Below, in pieces: positions 1-9,900 of a DNA stretch of 64,000 nucleotides. A model generated the notes under the pieces. It was not told where the DNA came from and did not search any database. It saw only the letters and a list, made by a program, of their open reading frames with translations. Source of the DNA: JASHPR01 sp963833885 (GTDB taxonomy: Bacteria; Actinomycetota; Actinomycetes; Streptosporangiales; Streptosporangiaceae); contig CAWHZU010000015.1 of NCBI GenBank assembly GCA_963833885.1, positions 186,001-250,000 of the forward strand, in the 5' to 3' direction. The first letter of the stretch is position 1, and the number at the start of each line of letters is the position of its first letter. A program made the translations under genes and the position numbers.

Positions 1-2511
1 CGGGTCGGTGATCGTGATCAGGTTCCCGGCCTTGTCGTACGCGCGGGTGGTGGTGCGGCCCAGCGGGTCGGTCTCCGAGATCAGATGGCCCGCCTTGTCG
101 TAGCCGTACCTGGTGACCGCGCCTTTCGGGTCGGAGATCGAGATCAGGCGCCCGGCGCTGTCGTAGCCGTACTGGGTCGTGGAGCCGTTACCGTCGGTGA
201 CCTCGGTCAGGTGCCCGGCCGCGTCGTAGCCGAACTTGGTGACCAGCCCGCTGGGGCTGATCACCGCGATCCGCTGGTGCCGGGCGTTGTAAACGGCGCG
301 GGTGACCCAGCCGCGCGGGTCGGTGCTGGCCACCACCCGTCCGGTCGCGTCGTACGCGTACTGGGTCTGCAGCCCGGCCGGGCTGGTCGCCGAGATCCGG
401 CGGCCGTCCTCGTCGTAGGCGTAGCGGATGGTGCCGCCCTGCGCGTTGGCGACCTCGGCCAGGTGCCCGCCCGCGTCGTAGCCGTACGTGATCTTCCGGC
501 CCAGCGCGTCGATCGTGCTCGCGAGGCGGCCGGTGCCGGTCCACGCCAGTCGCGCCGTCGTGCCGTTGGGATCGCTGACGCTGGTCATGTTGCCGATCCC
601 GTCGTAGCCGACCTGCCAGGAGCCGTTCAGGGGGTCGGTCAGCGAGGTCAGCCGGCTGGCGGCGTCGTAGCCGAAGTGCAAGGTGGAATCCGCGGGGTCG
701 GTCAGCGAGGTGTTGTTGCCGCGTCCGTCATAGGTGGCGGTGAACGTGCCGCCCGGGGTGATCGTGGTGACGTTATTGCCGTCTGCGTCGTAGTGGAACT
801 CCGCGACCGCGTCCACCGGATCGGTGACCGTGATCAGCTGGCCGAGGGCGTTGTAGGCGTACGTCACGATGTCGCCGGCCGCATTGGTGCTGGTGACTAG
901 TTTTCCCAGCGCGTCGTAGCCGTACGTGACCTGGTTGCCCAGGGCATCGGTGATGCTGGTGCGGTTGCCCGCCGCGTCGTAGCTGTAGCGGATCGACGTC
1001 CCCCCGGGGTCGATGCGCTCCACGAGCTGCCCGGCCGCCGAGTAGCGGAACTCGATGACCGTCCCGTCCTGGGCGGTGTATGACGTCACGCGGTTGGCGT
1101 CGTCGCGGGCCCACTGGCGGGTGGCGCCGGAGGGCGCGACCGCCTTGATCAGGTAGCCGGCCGCATCGTAGGCCAGCTGCACCTGCTCCCCCAGCGGGCC
1201 GGTGACCGAGGTCAGGTTCAGAGCCGCGTCATAGCCATAGCTGGTTGTCCCGCCGTCCGCGTTCGTCCGGCTGATGACAAGGCCGTTGCTGATCACCGCC
1301 TGGATTAGGCCGCCGTTGGCGTTGGTGACTTGTGACGGGATACGGCTGCCGCCGGTGTAGGCGAAGCTGGTGCGGTCACCGGTGGGTCCGGTGACGGAGG
1401 TGACGCGGTCGGCGCTGTCATAGGTCCAGGTTGTGGTCGACCCGTCGAACGTGCTGGTCAGCAGGTTGCCCTGAGCGTCGTGGGTCTGCGTGAGCGCGGT
1501 CCCGCCCGGGGTGCTGGCCTGGGCCAGGTAGCCGTTGCCGTCGTAGCCGAACGTGGCCGTGTTCCCGCCGGCGTCGGTGACCTTGACCATCCGGCCGTTG
1601 GCGTCGGCCTGGAAGACGACCTGGGCTGCGCCGGGCTCCGACGTGACGGTGGTGCCGCCGGTCGTGTTGTAGCTGAACGCCGCCGAGCCGCCGCCGCCGT
1701 ACTGCTGGCTGGTGACCTCGGCCGTGGTGCTGTCGTAGACGTTGGCCACGACCAAATTGCCGTCGGGATCGGTGATCTTCGAGACCTGCGCGGCCTGGCC
1801 CGAGCCGGAGGACTCGAATGTGAAGACCCCCGCGCCGGGCACCGTCACCGATTCCAGCAGCGAGTCGGCGGCCGTTCCGGCACCGTAGCCGAAGGACACG
1901 ACCCGCCCGTCGCTGGCCTGGGCGCTGGTTAGCCGGCGGTTGGCGTCATAGGAGAATGCCAGGCTGCGGCCGGAAGAGTGTTCCGCGCGCACCAGCAGGT
2001 CGTTGCCGTCGTAGTCCAGGCTGACCTGCTGTCCCTCGAGCGACCGGCCGGTCAGCCTGCCCGTGGCGTCGAACGACCACACCGCACCGCGGTTGTAGGT
2101 GAGCGTGAACGACCCGTCCGCGTTGCGTGTCAGGTCGGCGGCCAGGTCCTGTGGCCTGGTAAAGCCGCCGCTGGCGGCCGGGGTGAACGTCAGCACCCGG
2201 CCGTCCTCGTCGAAGAACGTCACCGGACTGGCCGTATGGTGCAGCAGTCCCTCGGGAGGCGGGGCGACCAGGCGGGCGCTGAACGAGGTCGTCCAGCCCG
2301 GGCCGAGCGCACCGATCGCGCCGCTGTGCGAGTTGTAGGTTCGCTGCCAGTTCAGCAGCCCTAACAGGCCTGGCCCGAACGTGAGATCCGCCGTCGTCTG
2401 CGTGAAGTTGCCGATCGCCGTGGCGACGCCGATCCCGGCGAAACCGTAGCCCTGATGGCGGCCCAGTAACTCGACAACCGGGCGGGTGAGAAAAGAGGCT
2501 GCTGGTGACAT
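1..2511 (-). CDS. RHS/YD-repeat protein, N-terminal part (C-terminus outside window)
   Basis: The minus-strand frame is open from an ATG at 2511 to the left edge, giving 837 codons without a stop. The first about 110 residues look like the DUF6531 entry module of RHS proteins (RTYNSHSG, then LGPGWTTSFSARL). They are followed by more than 25 YD repeats of about 21 residues built on a Y-D-A-x-G-R/H-L core. RHS shells of this kind encapsulate or present a C-terminal toxin, but that end is not in view, so no toxin can be named. No signal peptide is obvious. GGGGAAGG lies just before the ATG, and an in-frame TGA near 2575 excludes an earlier start. Family assignment is firm; export route and cargo are unknown. 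Confidence 0.9.
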   Translation of the reverse strand, partial: MSPAASFLTRPVVELLGRHQGYGFAGIGVATAIGNFTQTTADLTFGPGLLGLLNWQRTYNSHSGAIGALGPGWTTSFSARLVAPPPEGLLHHTASPVTFFDEDGRVLTFTPAASGGFTRPQDLAADLTRNADGSFTLTYNRGAVWSFDATGRLTGRSLEGQQVSLDYDGNDLLVRAEHSSGRSLAFSYDANRRLTSAQASDGRVVSFGYGAGTAADSLLESVTVPGAGVFTFESSGSGQAAQVSKITDPDGNLVVANVYDSTTAEVTSQQYGGGGSAAFSYNTTGGTTVTSEPGAAQVVFQADANGRMVKVTDAGGNTATFGYDGNGYLAQASTPGGTALTQTHDAQGNLLTSTFDGSTTTWTYDSADRVTSVTGPTGDRTSFAYTGGSRIPSQVTNANGGLIQAVISNGLVISRTNADGGTTSYGYDAALNLTSVTGPLGEQVQLAYDAAGYLIKAVAPSGATRQWARDDANRVTSYTAQDGTVIEFRYSAAGQLVERIDPGGTSIRYSYDAAGNRTSITDALGNQVTYGYDALGKLVTSTNAAGDIVTYAYNALGQLITVTDPVDAVAEFHYDADGNNVTTITPGGTFTATYDGRGNNTSLTDPADSTLHFGYDAASRLTSLTDPLNGSWQVGYDGIGNMTSVSDPNGTTARLAWTGTGRLASTIDALGRKITYGYDAGGHLAEVANAQGGTIRYAYDEDGRRISATSPAGLQTQYAYDATGRVVASTDPRGWVTRAVYNARHQRIAVISPSGLVTKFGYDAAGHLTEVTDGNGSTTQYGYDSAGRLISISDPKGAVTRYGYDKAGHLISETDPLGRTTTRAYDKAGNLITITDP

Positions 2512-2761
2512 GGCCTTCCCCGATGTGTGTCCGGGATGTCCCGCCCCAGTGCCAATACGCCATTGATATCAATGACATTCATGACATACCCGGATTTTCC
2601 TATATATACGTACGTGCGGAAGGCTACGCGCAGGCCCGGGTGATCACAAGCAGCTTCGCTAGAACGGTCCCGGCGGGTGCCCATCAGGCGGGTCCAGGCC
2701 GCGGACCGGTCGGGGAGCGGTCGTCGGCGCGCGCCGGTTGCGCCGCCGACGGCGGGCCGCG
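2512..2761. promoter_or_regulatory. AT-rich divergent intergenic region with perfect palindrome
   Basis: This 250-bp gap separates the RHS gene (leftward) from the acyl-CoA synthetase gene (rightward). It holds an unusually AT-rich stretch for this genome (about 2555-2610). Within it are a perfect 14-bp palindrome, CATTGATATCAATG at 2561-2574, and a TATATATA run at 2601-2608. The run is a plausible -10 region for leftward transcription of the RHS gene, and the palindrome could be an operator. Both roles are inferred from sequence shape only. Confidence 0.4.
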
Positions 2762-4438
2762 ATGGTAGTGCTCGTGCAGGAGAATTTCGCGACGGTGCTT
2801 GAGACCGTGGCGGACGTCCGCGCCGATCACACGGCGGTGACGCACGGGGGCCGCAGCGTGACCTGGCGGCAGCTGGACGACCGGTCGTCGCGGCTCGCCG
2901 GCTTCCTGGCCGGACGCGGGATCGGCGCCGACGCCCGGGTGGCGATCGCGCTACACAACGGGATCGAGTACCTGGAGAGCGTCTTCGCGGTCCTCAAGCT
3001 CAGGGCCATCCCGGTAAACGTGAACTACCGGTACCAGCCCGACGAGATGCGCCACCTCTTTGACGACGCGCAGGTCAGCGCCGTCATCTTCGACGCATCG
3101 CTGGCCGAGCGGGTGGCCGCCGCGCAGGCGGGCCCGCCGACGGGCGCACCGACGGTGCACACCCTGGTACAGGTCGGCGACGCGGCCGCCCCGCGGGAAA
3201 CCCCAGTCAGCGCCTACAAACCGCCGGGAACCGCGGTCAGTGTCTACGAGCAGGTCATCGGCGGCACCGAGCCGCTGCCCCGCGCCGCACGCGAGGTCGG
3301 CCGCTGGCTGATGTACACCGGCGGCACCACCGGCAAGCCCAAGGGTGTGCTGGTGACCCACGCCTGGCTGTACCCGGTCGTCTCGGCCAACGGATTCGTG
3401 CTCATCGGTGAGCCGGTGCCGGACTCGCTGGACGCGCTGCGGGCGACGACCGAGCGGCTGAGCGCGCGCGGCGATGCGATCGTGTGCCTTCCCGCGCCTC
3501 CGCTGATGCACGCGACCGGCATGTACACCTCGCTCGGTGCGCTGCTGGCCAGCGGGCGCGTCGTCTACCTGACCCAACGGTCCTACGACGCCGACGAACT
3601 CGCCCGCACCGTTCCCGCCCAGCACGTGGACACGGTCTCGATCGTGGGCGACGTGTTCGCCCTGCCGCTCGCCGACGCGCTGGACCGGGCGGCGCGGGAT
3701 GGCCATCCGTACGACGTCTCCGGCCTGCGCCGGATCCTGAGCGTCGGCGTGACCTGGAGCGCCGACGTAAAGCGTCGGCTGCTGGCGCACGGCGACTTCG
3801 TCTGCCGTGACCTGGTCGCGGCTTCCGAGGGCGGCCCGTTTGCGATCAGCGAGACCAGGCGTGGCGACAGCGCCATAACATCGCGATTCACGCTGATGCC
3901 GGGTGCCCGGGTGATCGACGACTCGGGCCGCGACGTGATCCCGGGCTCGGGCCAGATCGGCGCGCTCGTCGCGCCCACCGACGACGAGATCGCCTACCTT
4001 GGCGACGCCGCAAAGACCGCGGAGACGTTCCGCACGTTCGGCGGCAGGCGCTGGGTCATGACCGGAGACCTCGCGTCGGTAGCGGCAGACGGCTCGATCA
4101 CCTTCCATGGCCGCGGCAGCCGGATCATCAACACCGGCGGCGAGAAGGTGTTCGCCGAAGAGGTCGAGCAGGTGCTGATCGAGCACCCCGGTGTCCGCGA
4201 CGCGCTGGTAGTGGGGGTGTCCGACCCACGCTGGGGGCACCGGGTGACCGCGGTCGTGGCCCCGGAGGGCGACCCCGGGCCGACCGCGGACGCGCTGGCC
4301 GCTCACGTCGCCGGGCGGCTCGCCGACTACAAGAAGCCGCGCGCCATCGTGTTCGTGCCCGAAATCCGCCGCAGCCCCTCCGGCAAAGCCGACCTGCGCT
4401 GGGCCCAGGCCGCCGCCGCAGACCCCGACCGCCCCTGA
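2762..4438 (+). CDS. Acyl-CoA synthetase (AMP-binding, FadD-like)
   Basis: This is a 558-residue ANL-superfamily enzyme that should activate a carboxylic acid as the acyl-adenylate and load it on CoA. The adenylate-binding P-loop YTGGTTGKPKGV is near residue 190, the WVMTGDLA hinge region near 435, and the C-terminal PSGKADLRW with the catalytic Lys is at the end. Overall organisation resembles actinobacterial FadD proteins for fatty or sterol side-chain acids. The ATG at 2762 is preferred over an in-frame start eight codons upstream because that extension is a poly-Arg run with no family look. No strong ribosome binding site is seen. Substrate is unknown. Confidence 0.88.
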   Translation: MVVLVQENFATVLETVADVRADHTAVTHGGRSVTWRQLDDRSSRLAGFLAGRGIGADARVAIALHNGIEYLESVFAVLKLRAIPVNVNYRYQPDEMRHLFDDAQVSAVIFDASLAERVAAAQAGPPTGAPTVHTLVQVGDAAAPRETPVSAYKPPGTAVSVYEQVIGGTEPLPRAAREVGRWLMYTGGTTGKPKGVLVTHAWLYPVVSANGFVLIGEPVPDSLDALRATTERLSARGDAIVCLPAPPLMHATGMYTSLGALLASGRVVYLTQRSYDADELARTVPAQHVDTVSIVGDVFALPLADALDRAARDGHPYDVSGLRRILSVGVTWSADVKRRLLAHGDFVCRDLVAASEGGPFAISETRRGDSAITSRFTLMPGARVIDDSGRDVIPGSGQIGALVAPTDDEIAYLGDAAKTAETFRTFGGRRWVMTGDLASVAADGSITFHGRGSRIINTGGEKVFAEEVEQVLIEHPGVRDALVVGVSDPRWGHRVTAVVAPEGDPGPTADALAAHVAGRLADYKKPRAIVFVPEIRRSPSGKADLRWAQAAAADPDRP

Positions 4439-4626
4439 TCCCCGCAGCCGCCCGCCCTCATGCGCCACGGCCCGCCGCCACCGCTCCTCGGTGTCGATGA
4501 ATGAACCGTCCGACGGCCTATCACCCGTCTTTCGGTTCATTGACGTGCCCGGCGCCACTCGCCGCGGCGTGTGGGCGCCATGCGAGGATGGCGGGACCGG
4601 CCGGCTGGGGAAGAGAGGTCCGAAGG

Positions 4627-5607
4627 ATGAGCCGCGTTGTCGTGATCGGGGCCACCGGGCACATCGGGACGTACCTCGTGCCTCGGCTGGTGCGCGGCGG
4701 TCACGACGTGGTCGCGATGAGCCGCGGTACCCGGGAGCCCTACCACACGAGCCCGGAGTGGAGCTCGGTCACCAGCATGCGGGTCGACCGCGACGCCGAG
4801 GACGCCACGGGTGCCTTCGGCGAGCACGTCGCGTCGCTGAACCCCGACGTGGTGATCGACCTGGTCTGCTTCACGGCCGCGTCGGCGCAGCAACTCGTCG
4901 ATGCGCTGCGCCCGTCCCGCCCGCTGCTGGTGCACTGCGGGACGATCTGGGTGCACGGTCCCGCGCTGCGGGTGCCGGTTACCGAGGATGAGCCGAGGAC
5001 CGCTTACGGCGAGTACGGCACCGGCAAGGCGGAGATCGAGACGCTGCTGCACCGGGAGACGCTGGCCGGCGGTGTCCCCTCGGTCGTGCTGCACCCGGGC
5101 CACATCAGCGGGCCCGGCTGGCCGGTCATCACCCCGGCGGGCAACCTCGACCCCAGCGTCTGGACGCACCTGGCGACCGGAAAGGCGCTCGCGCTGCCTG
5201 ACAATGGGCTCGGTGTGCTGCATCACGTGCACGCCGACGACGTGGCGCAGGCCTTCGAGCGGGCGCTGACGCGGCCCGCGGCGATCGGGGCCAGCTTCCA
5301 CGTGGTGTCCGAGCAGGCGATGACCCTGCGCGGCTTGGCGGTCGGCGTCGCGCAGTGGTTCGGTCGCGAGCCGGTGCTCGACTTCGTCGGCTGGGACGAG
5401 TTCGGCCGCCGGGTCGGTCCCGAGCACGCCGAGACCACCAGGGAGCACACCTTCCGCGGCATCACCGCGAGCATCGACCGGGCCAGGCAGGTGCTCGGCT
5501 ACGCGCCGCGCTACAGCACACTCGAGGCCCTGAACGAGGCGCTGGCGTGGCTGGCCGCTAACGGCCAGGTGGACGTCGGCGGCCAGCCGTTTCCCGCGGG
5601 GTCCTGA
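4627..5607 (+). CDS. NAD-dependent epimerase/dehydratase family protein
   Basis: This 326-residue extended-SDR protein has the N-terminal dinucleotide motif GATGHIG at residues 8-14 and a Rossmann layout. A YGEYGTGKAEIE segment supplies the Tyr-x3-Lys-like pair. The start follows GAGGTCCGAAGG and replaces a longer in-frame opening. It reads NAD(P)-linked chemistry on a sugar nucleotide or similar substrate, but the specific substrate cannot be told. The class IV aminotransferase gene begins 5 bp after its stop, so the two are probably cotranscribed. Confidence 0.85.
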   Translation: MSRVVVIGATGHIGTYLVPRLVRGGHDVVAMSRGTREPYHTSPEWSSVTSMRVDRDAEDATGAFGEHVASLNPDVVIDLVCFTAASAQQLVDALRPSRPLLVHCGTIWVHGPALRVPVTEDEPRTAYGEYGTGKAEIETLLHRETLAGGVPSVVLHPGHISGPGWPVITPAGNLDPSVWTHLATGKALALPDNGLGVLHHVHADDVAQAFERALTRPAAIGASFHVVSEQAMTLRGLAVGVAQWFGREPVLDFVGWDEFGRRVGPEHAETTREHTFRGITASIDRARQVLGYAPRYSTLEALNEALAWLAANGQVDVGGQPFPAGS

Positions 5608-5612
5608 CGGCA

Positions 5613-6383
5613 GTGGCGGCGCGTGTCGAGATCGATGGCCGTGTGGCGACCGCGGAACGGCTGCGCGCGTTCGCGCTCGGCGGTTACGGCCACTTCACGG
5701 CGATGCAGGTCAGGAACGGGCGGGTGCGTGGCCTGGACCTGCACCTGGCCCGGCTCACGGCCGGGAACCGCGAGCTCTTCGACGCCGCCCTGGACGCGGC
5801 GGCGGTGCGTGACAACATCCGCCACGCCCTCGGTGACACCGGCGACGCGTCGGTCCGCGTCTACGTCTGCGAGCTGGAGGACCGGCCGTCGGTCATCGTG
5901 ACGACCCGCCCGCCCGGCGGCATGCCCGGCGGCCCGTCGTGGAAACTGCAGTCGGTCCCGTACCAGCGGGCGCTGGCCCACATCAAGCACGTCGGCGACT
6001 TCGGGCAGGGCTATTACCAGCGGCTGGCCCGCCGCAACGGATTCGACGAGGCGCTGCTGACCGGTCCCGAGGCGGTCATCGCCGAGGGCAGCATCACCAA
6101 CATCGGGTTCTGCGACGGCGCCAGCATCATCTGGCCCGCCGCGCCCGCCCTGGCCGGGATCACCATGCAGCTGCTCGACCGCCAGCTCCCCGCGACCAGC
6201 CTGACGTCCCGCCGGACCCCGGTGCGCGTGCCGGACGTCGGCTCGTTCACCGCTGCGTTCGTCACCAACGCCAGGGGGATCGCCGCGGTCGGCCAGATCG
6301 ACGGCCACGTCCTGGCCGTGGACGCGAAGCTGATGACAACGCTGACCGACGCCTACCAGTCCGCTAGCTGGGATCTCATCTGA
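5613..6383 (+). CDS. Class IV PLP-dependent aminotransferase
   Basis: This is a 256-residue member of the fold-type IV family (branched-chain or D-amino-acid aminotransferase, aminodeoxychorismate lyase). The PLP Lys is K125 in HIKHVGDFGQ. The conserved acidic residue of the AEGSITNIGF motif is at about E158 and contacts the PLP pyridine nitrogen. It starts with GTG 5 bp after the epimerase stop. The protein is shorter than branched-chain aminotransferases and nearer the lyase or D-amino-acid members. The exact reaction is not resolved. Confidence 0.82.
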   Translation: MAARVEIDGRVATAERLRAFALGGYGHFTAMQVRNGRVRGLDLHLARLTAGNRELFDAALDAAAVRDNIRHALGDTGDASVRVYVCELEDRPSVIVTTRPPGGMPGGPSWKLQSVPYQRALAHIKHVGDFGQGYYQRLARRNGFDEALLTGPEAVIAEGSITNIGFCDGASIIWPAAPALAGITMQLLDRQLPATSLTSRRTPVRVPDVGSFTAAFVTNARGIAAVGQIDGHVLAVDAKLMTTLTDAYQSASWDLI

Positions 6384-6407
6384 GCGACACCCCACGTGGA
6401 AGGAACC

Positions 6408-6889
6408 ATGCCCGAAACCCCCGTTCCCACCGCCGACCTGGTCGACCAGTACGGCACTGAGCTGCGTGTGTGCGAAACCCAGTTCCGCCAGTTCGGGGGC
6501 TGCCGTGCCTTCACCGGCCCGGTTCGCACGGTCTCCTGCCACGAGGACAACGGCCTGCTGCGCGAGCTCGTGCGCGCGCCGGGCTCGGGCTGCGTCCTCG
6601 TCGTCGACGGCGGCGGGTCGCTGCGCGCCGCACTGGTGGGGGACATGCTGGCCGGAGCGGCGCTGACCAACGGCTGGGCCGGGCTCATCCTGCACGGCGC
6701 GGTCCGTGACAGCGCGGCTCTGGCCGGGCTCGACCTTGGCGTCAAGGCGCTGGGCACGAACCCGCGGCCCGGCGGCAAGACCGGGCCGGCGCGGTGGACG
6801 TGCCGGTGAGCTTCGGCGCGGTCACGTTCCATCCGGGCGACGTCCTGCACGCCGACGACGACGGGATTGTCCTGCTGCCACGGCCGTGA
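6408..6889 (+). pseudogene. RraA/HMG-aldolase-family protein, single-base frameshift near C-terminus
   Basis: Residues 1-125 match the RraA fold (regulator of RNase E or 4-hydroxy-4-methyl-2-oxoglutarate aldolase family), with ADLVDQYGTELRVC and the GAVRDSAALAGLDLGVKALG substrate/metal region. The frame then leaves the family at 6783-6785. From 6785 the +2 frame gives AGAVDVPVSFGAVTFHPGD and DDDGIVLLPRP, exactly the conserved tail, ending at TGA 6887-6889. One missing base in the G run at 6783-6785 explains both halves. Either the gene is inactivated or the base was lost in sequencing. The ATG at 6408 follows GGAAGGA. Confidence 0.8.
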
Positions 6890-6892
6890 GCG

Positions 6893-6913
6893 CCGCCGTC
6901 GCTGGCCCGGCGG
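6893..6913. terminator. Possible bidirectional hairpin between convergent genes
   Basis: CCGCCG pairs with CGGCGG around a 9-nt loop in the 35-bp gap between the convergent RraA-like gene and the large membrane protein gene. There is no T tract, as is common in this GC range. The stem is only 6 bp, so the call is weak. Confidence 0.35.
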
Positions 6914-6924
6914 ACCCCCGGAGG

Positions 6925-9900
6925 CTAGCTCTCGGGCGGCGCCTCGATCAGCTCGACGCTGATCGCCGGATCTTCCGGTGGGTCCTCGCCGCCGCCGGGG
7001 TCGGCGGGGCTCCCGGCGGTCGCCTCCTGCGCGGCCAGCATCTGGACCTTCTGGCCGATCTCGGCCAGATCTCCCAGCTTCCAGGAAGCGGCCTTGGGGT
7101 TGTGAATGCGGATCGTCACCCGCGCCTGCACCGAGCGCCCGCCGCTGACCTGTGCCTGGGCGTACATGATGCTCCAGTCCGTCGGCTCGATCGAGTGCGG
7201 CGTTTCACGCAGCGTGGCGCTCAGGGCCGTCAGCACATTGAGGAGTCCCCCCGGCCTGTCCTGCCAGCGGAAATGGATGCGCAGCACCGGGAACTTTCCC
7301 GCCGATCCGAGGTCCGACCTGGTCAGCTCCTTGTTCACGAGCACGCGCAGCTTGGCACGGGCGAGCCTGTGCCGGAGCTTCGCTTCGATATCGGCCCTGG
7401 CCGGTACCGGAGCGCCCGGCGCGCCCGGCGGCTCGTGCGCCAGGATGACCACGACCGCCATTCCGTGCAGCAGGCCGTAGGTCAGTCCGGCCAGATGCAG
7501 GGGCGGCCGCATCAGCGCAACGCCCTGCGCGATGTCGCTCTCGATGCCGCTCCAGGCATCCGCGCAGATCGTGATGGCCCGCCAGGTTCGCGCGCCGGGC
7601 TCCTCGCCCTTGCGCGCGCCGGTGTTGACAACGTCCAGGTCGTCGGCGAGCACCAGCGGCACGTTCCGGTGCGTGCCACCGCGCGCCGGAGCGGGCTTGC
7701 TGATGAGCCGCGGCACGACGCTCGATACGGTCCGGACCGCCACGGCGAGCCGGTACTCGCGCGGCGCGGCAACCGCGGAACTGCTGACGGCACTCAGGAA
7801 CGGCACGAGACGGCGGATGTCCTCGGCGTCCCGGAGCGCAACCCGGACGCGAGCCCATCGCCGATCCTCATAGCCGGCCACGGGTGCCGGGACCGGAAGC
7901 TGAGCGTCCAGCACGATCAGCTTGTGCCCGGCCGCTTTCAGCACCTTGACGATGGGATGCATGCCCATCGTCAGCATCCTGTCGCGGCTGACCCCAACAA
8001 AAACGTCGACCACGCTTGCGATGCTCTCCATCGGGGCCAGCCGGTTCGGATCGAGATCAAGCTCGGTCACCTGGTCCGCGTGATCTGTCCAGCCGTCACC
8101 TGGCTTCTTCCGGAACACGACGAACGTCGTCGCCTGGCCAACCGTGCCCGACCGGAGCAGGGCGAGGATGTTCGCTGCCTCGCTCTGCTCCGTGGAGCCG
8201 CTCCGCCAGGAGAGCAGCGGGTGCAGCTGGGGCGGGGGAGACGATTTCTGCCACACCACATAGCCATATGCGGCCCGGCCGATCATCAGCGCGTCGGCGG
8301 TCGTGCTCCGCCAGTAATTGCTGCGCAGCGCGGTGAAGTGCTCATAGTTGAGCGGGTCGGTATAGAAGGTCTGACGTCCTTCTGGCCGCGCCGACTCGGT
8401 CGTCGCCAGCGGGCTCCACGACATCGCTGCCTGGAACACGACCTGGCCGGCCACGCAAACGGCCGCCCAGATCGTCGGTACCCAGCCACCCCATGGGAAG
8501 GCCAGCACCACGGCCAGTGCCAGGGCCGGCACGATCGATGCGGCTATCAGCCAGTTGCCCGGCGCGGAAAGCAGCCCGCGCAGCGTCGAGCGGTCCTGGC
8601 GCTCCATCTGCCCCGCCTGAAGCGCGGAGAAAAGCGTCAGCACGATCGCGAGGACCTCGGGGCTTGGCCCGGTGGTATGCCGGAGCAGCCGCCAGGCCAC
8701 CATGAGGGCAAGCACCATCGCCATCAGCAGCAGGCTCATCCGCCCGGAAAATCTGGCGATCGAGAAGTACTCGCCGTCGGTGACCGCGACATCGACGGCG
8801 ATCTTGGCTTCCTTCGGAACGGCCCGCAGCGAGACGTCCTCGATCATGTCGGCACGCGCCACCACCGTGCGCGGGCCGACCCGCTCGGCCGACGTGCGCC
8901 GGAACAGGTACCGGGTCTGGCGGAAGAGATCTTCTCTCGAGTCTTCCAGCCCGGTCACCGCGTCCATGCTGCCGCCGCCGGGCCAGGCGAGCTTGGCCCT
9001 GAGTTCGTCGAGCGAGTCCCTGGCGGTGGTCGTGGAGCCCAGCCGTATGTCGGCGGGAGCCTGGTCCTTCTCGGAGCTCGCTTCGTAGTGGCGCAGCGCC
9101 TCGCGAGCGGCGGCTGCCTTGCTCTGGGCCAGATCGGCCAGGCACTGCCGCAGCGGCTGCGGCCATGCGGCTTGCTGCTCATCGACAAGACGGCCCAGCA
9201 ACAGGCGCAACTCCCGGAACGGCTGCGGGCGTTTCACGCGGATGTCCAGACGGGGACGGCTGGTATCCGCTTTGTCTGGCCGCTGGGATTCTGCGAATGA
9301 CACGCCGTCCGGCAGGTTGACCTGCACCTCGCGATCGGCGTCCGCGGTCGGCAGGAGCACGTCAAGCGTGAGGTGGCCGACCGGCCGGACCGGCCATGTC
9401 GAAGGCTGCGCCAGCTTCCACTTATTTGTTGAGTGCAGGCTCCGGGTCGGCACGCGCACCGTGACCACGGTGGGAGCGGTGTCACGATTCAGCGGGACGA
9501 CGATCACCGTCGACTCGGCGAGCGCCGCCAGCACCCGCACGGCGCGGCGCGCAAGCTCGGGCGCGAATCGCGACGTGTCTGCCCCGGCGTCGTAGTTGTG
9601 GTCGGCCGGTTTCTTGCTGGGCGTGACCAGGAGCAGGTTGTAGGCGCTCAGCAGTCTGAGCAGTTCGGTCCGGCCTTTTTCCATGTGCGAAGCCAGGCCC
9701 TTGCTGCTGACGTGCCCATTGGCCAGGAAGTTCGCTGCGCCGCGCGGCACCACTCGGCCGTCGGCCTGGGGGTCGGCCTCGCGTTCGGTGCCGCCGGCCG
9801 CACGCGCGCGCCCCAGCCCGCGCCGAAGCAGCCGGTAGATCGCTGCCGACAGCAGTAAACGCTGATCCCGCGTTGCCGTCGGCCGTTCCTGATCAGGGCC

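Noticed and set aside
85..900. Long plus-strand open frame over the RHS gene, and similar antisense frames over most genes
   Set aside because: Open because of high GC and repeat codon use; no family motifs, and the opposite strand has clear RHS repeats.
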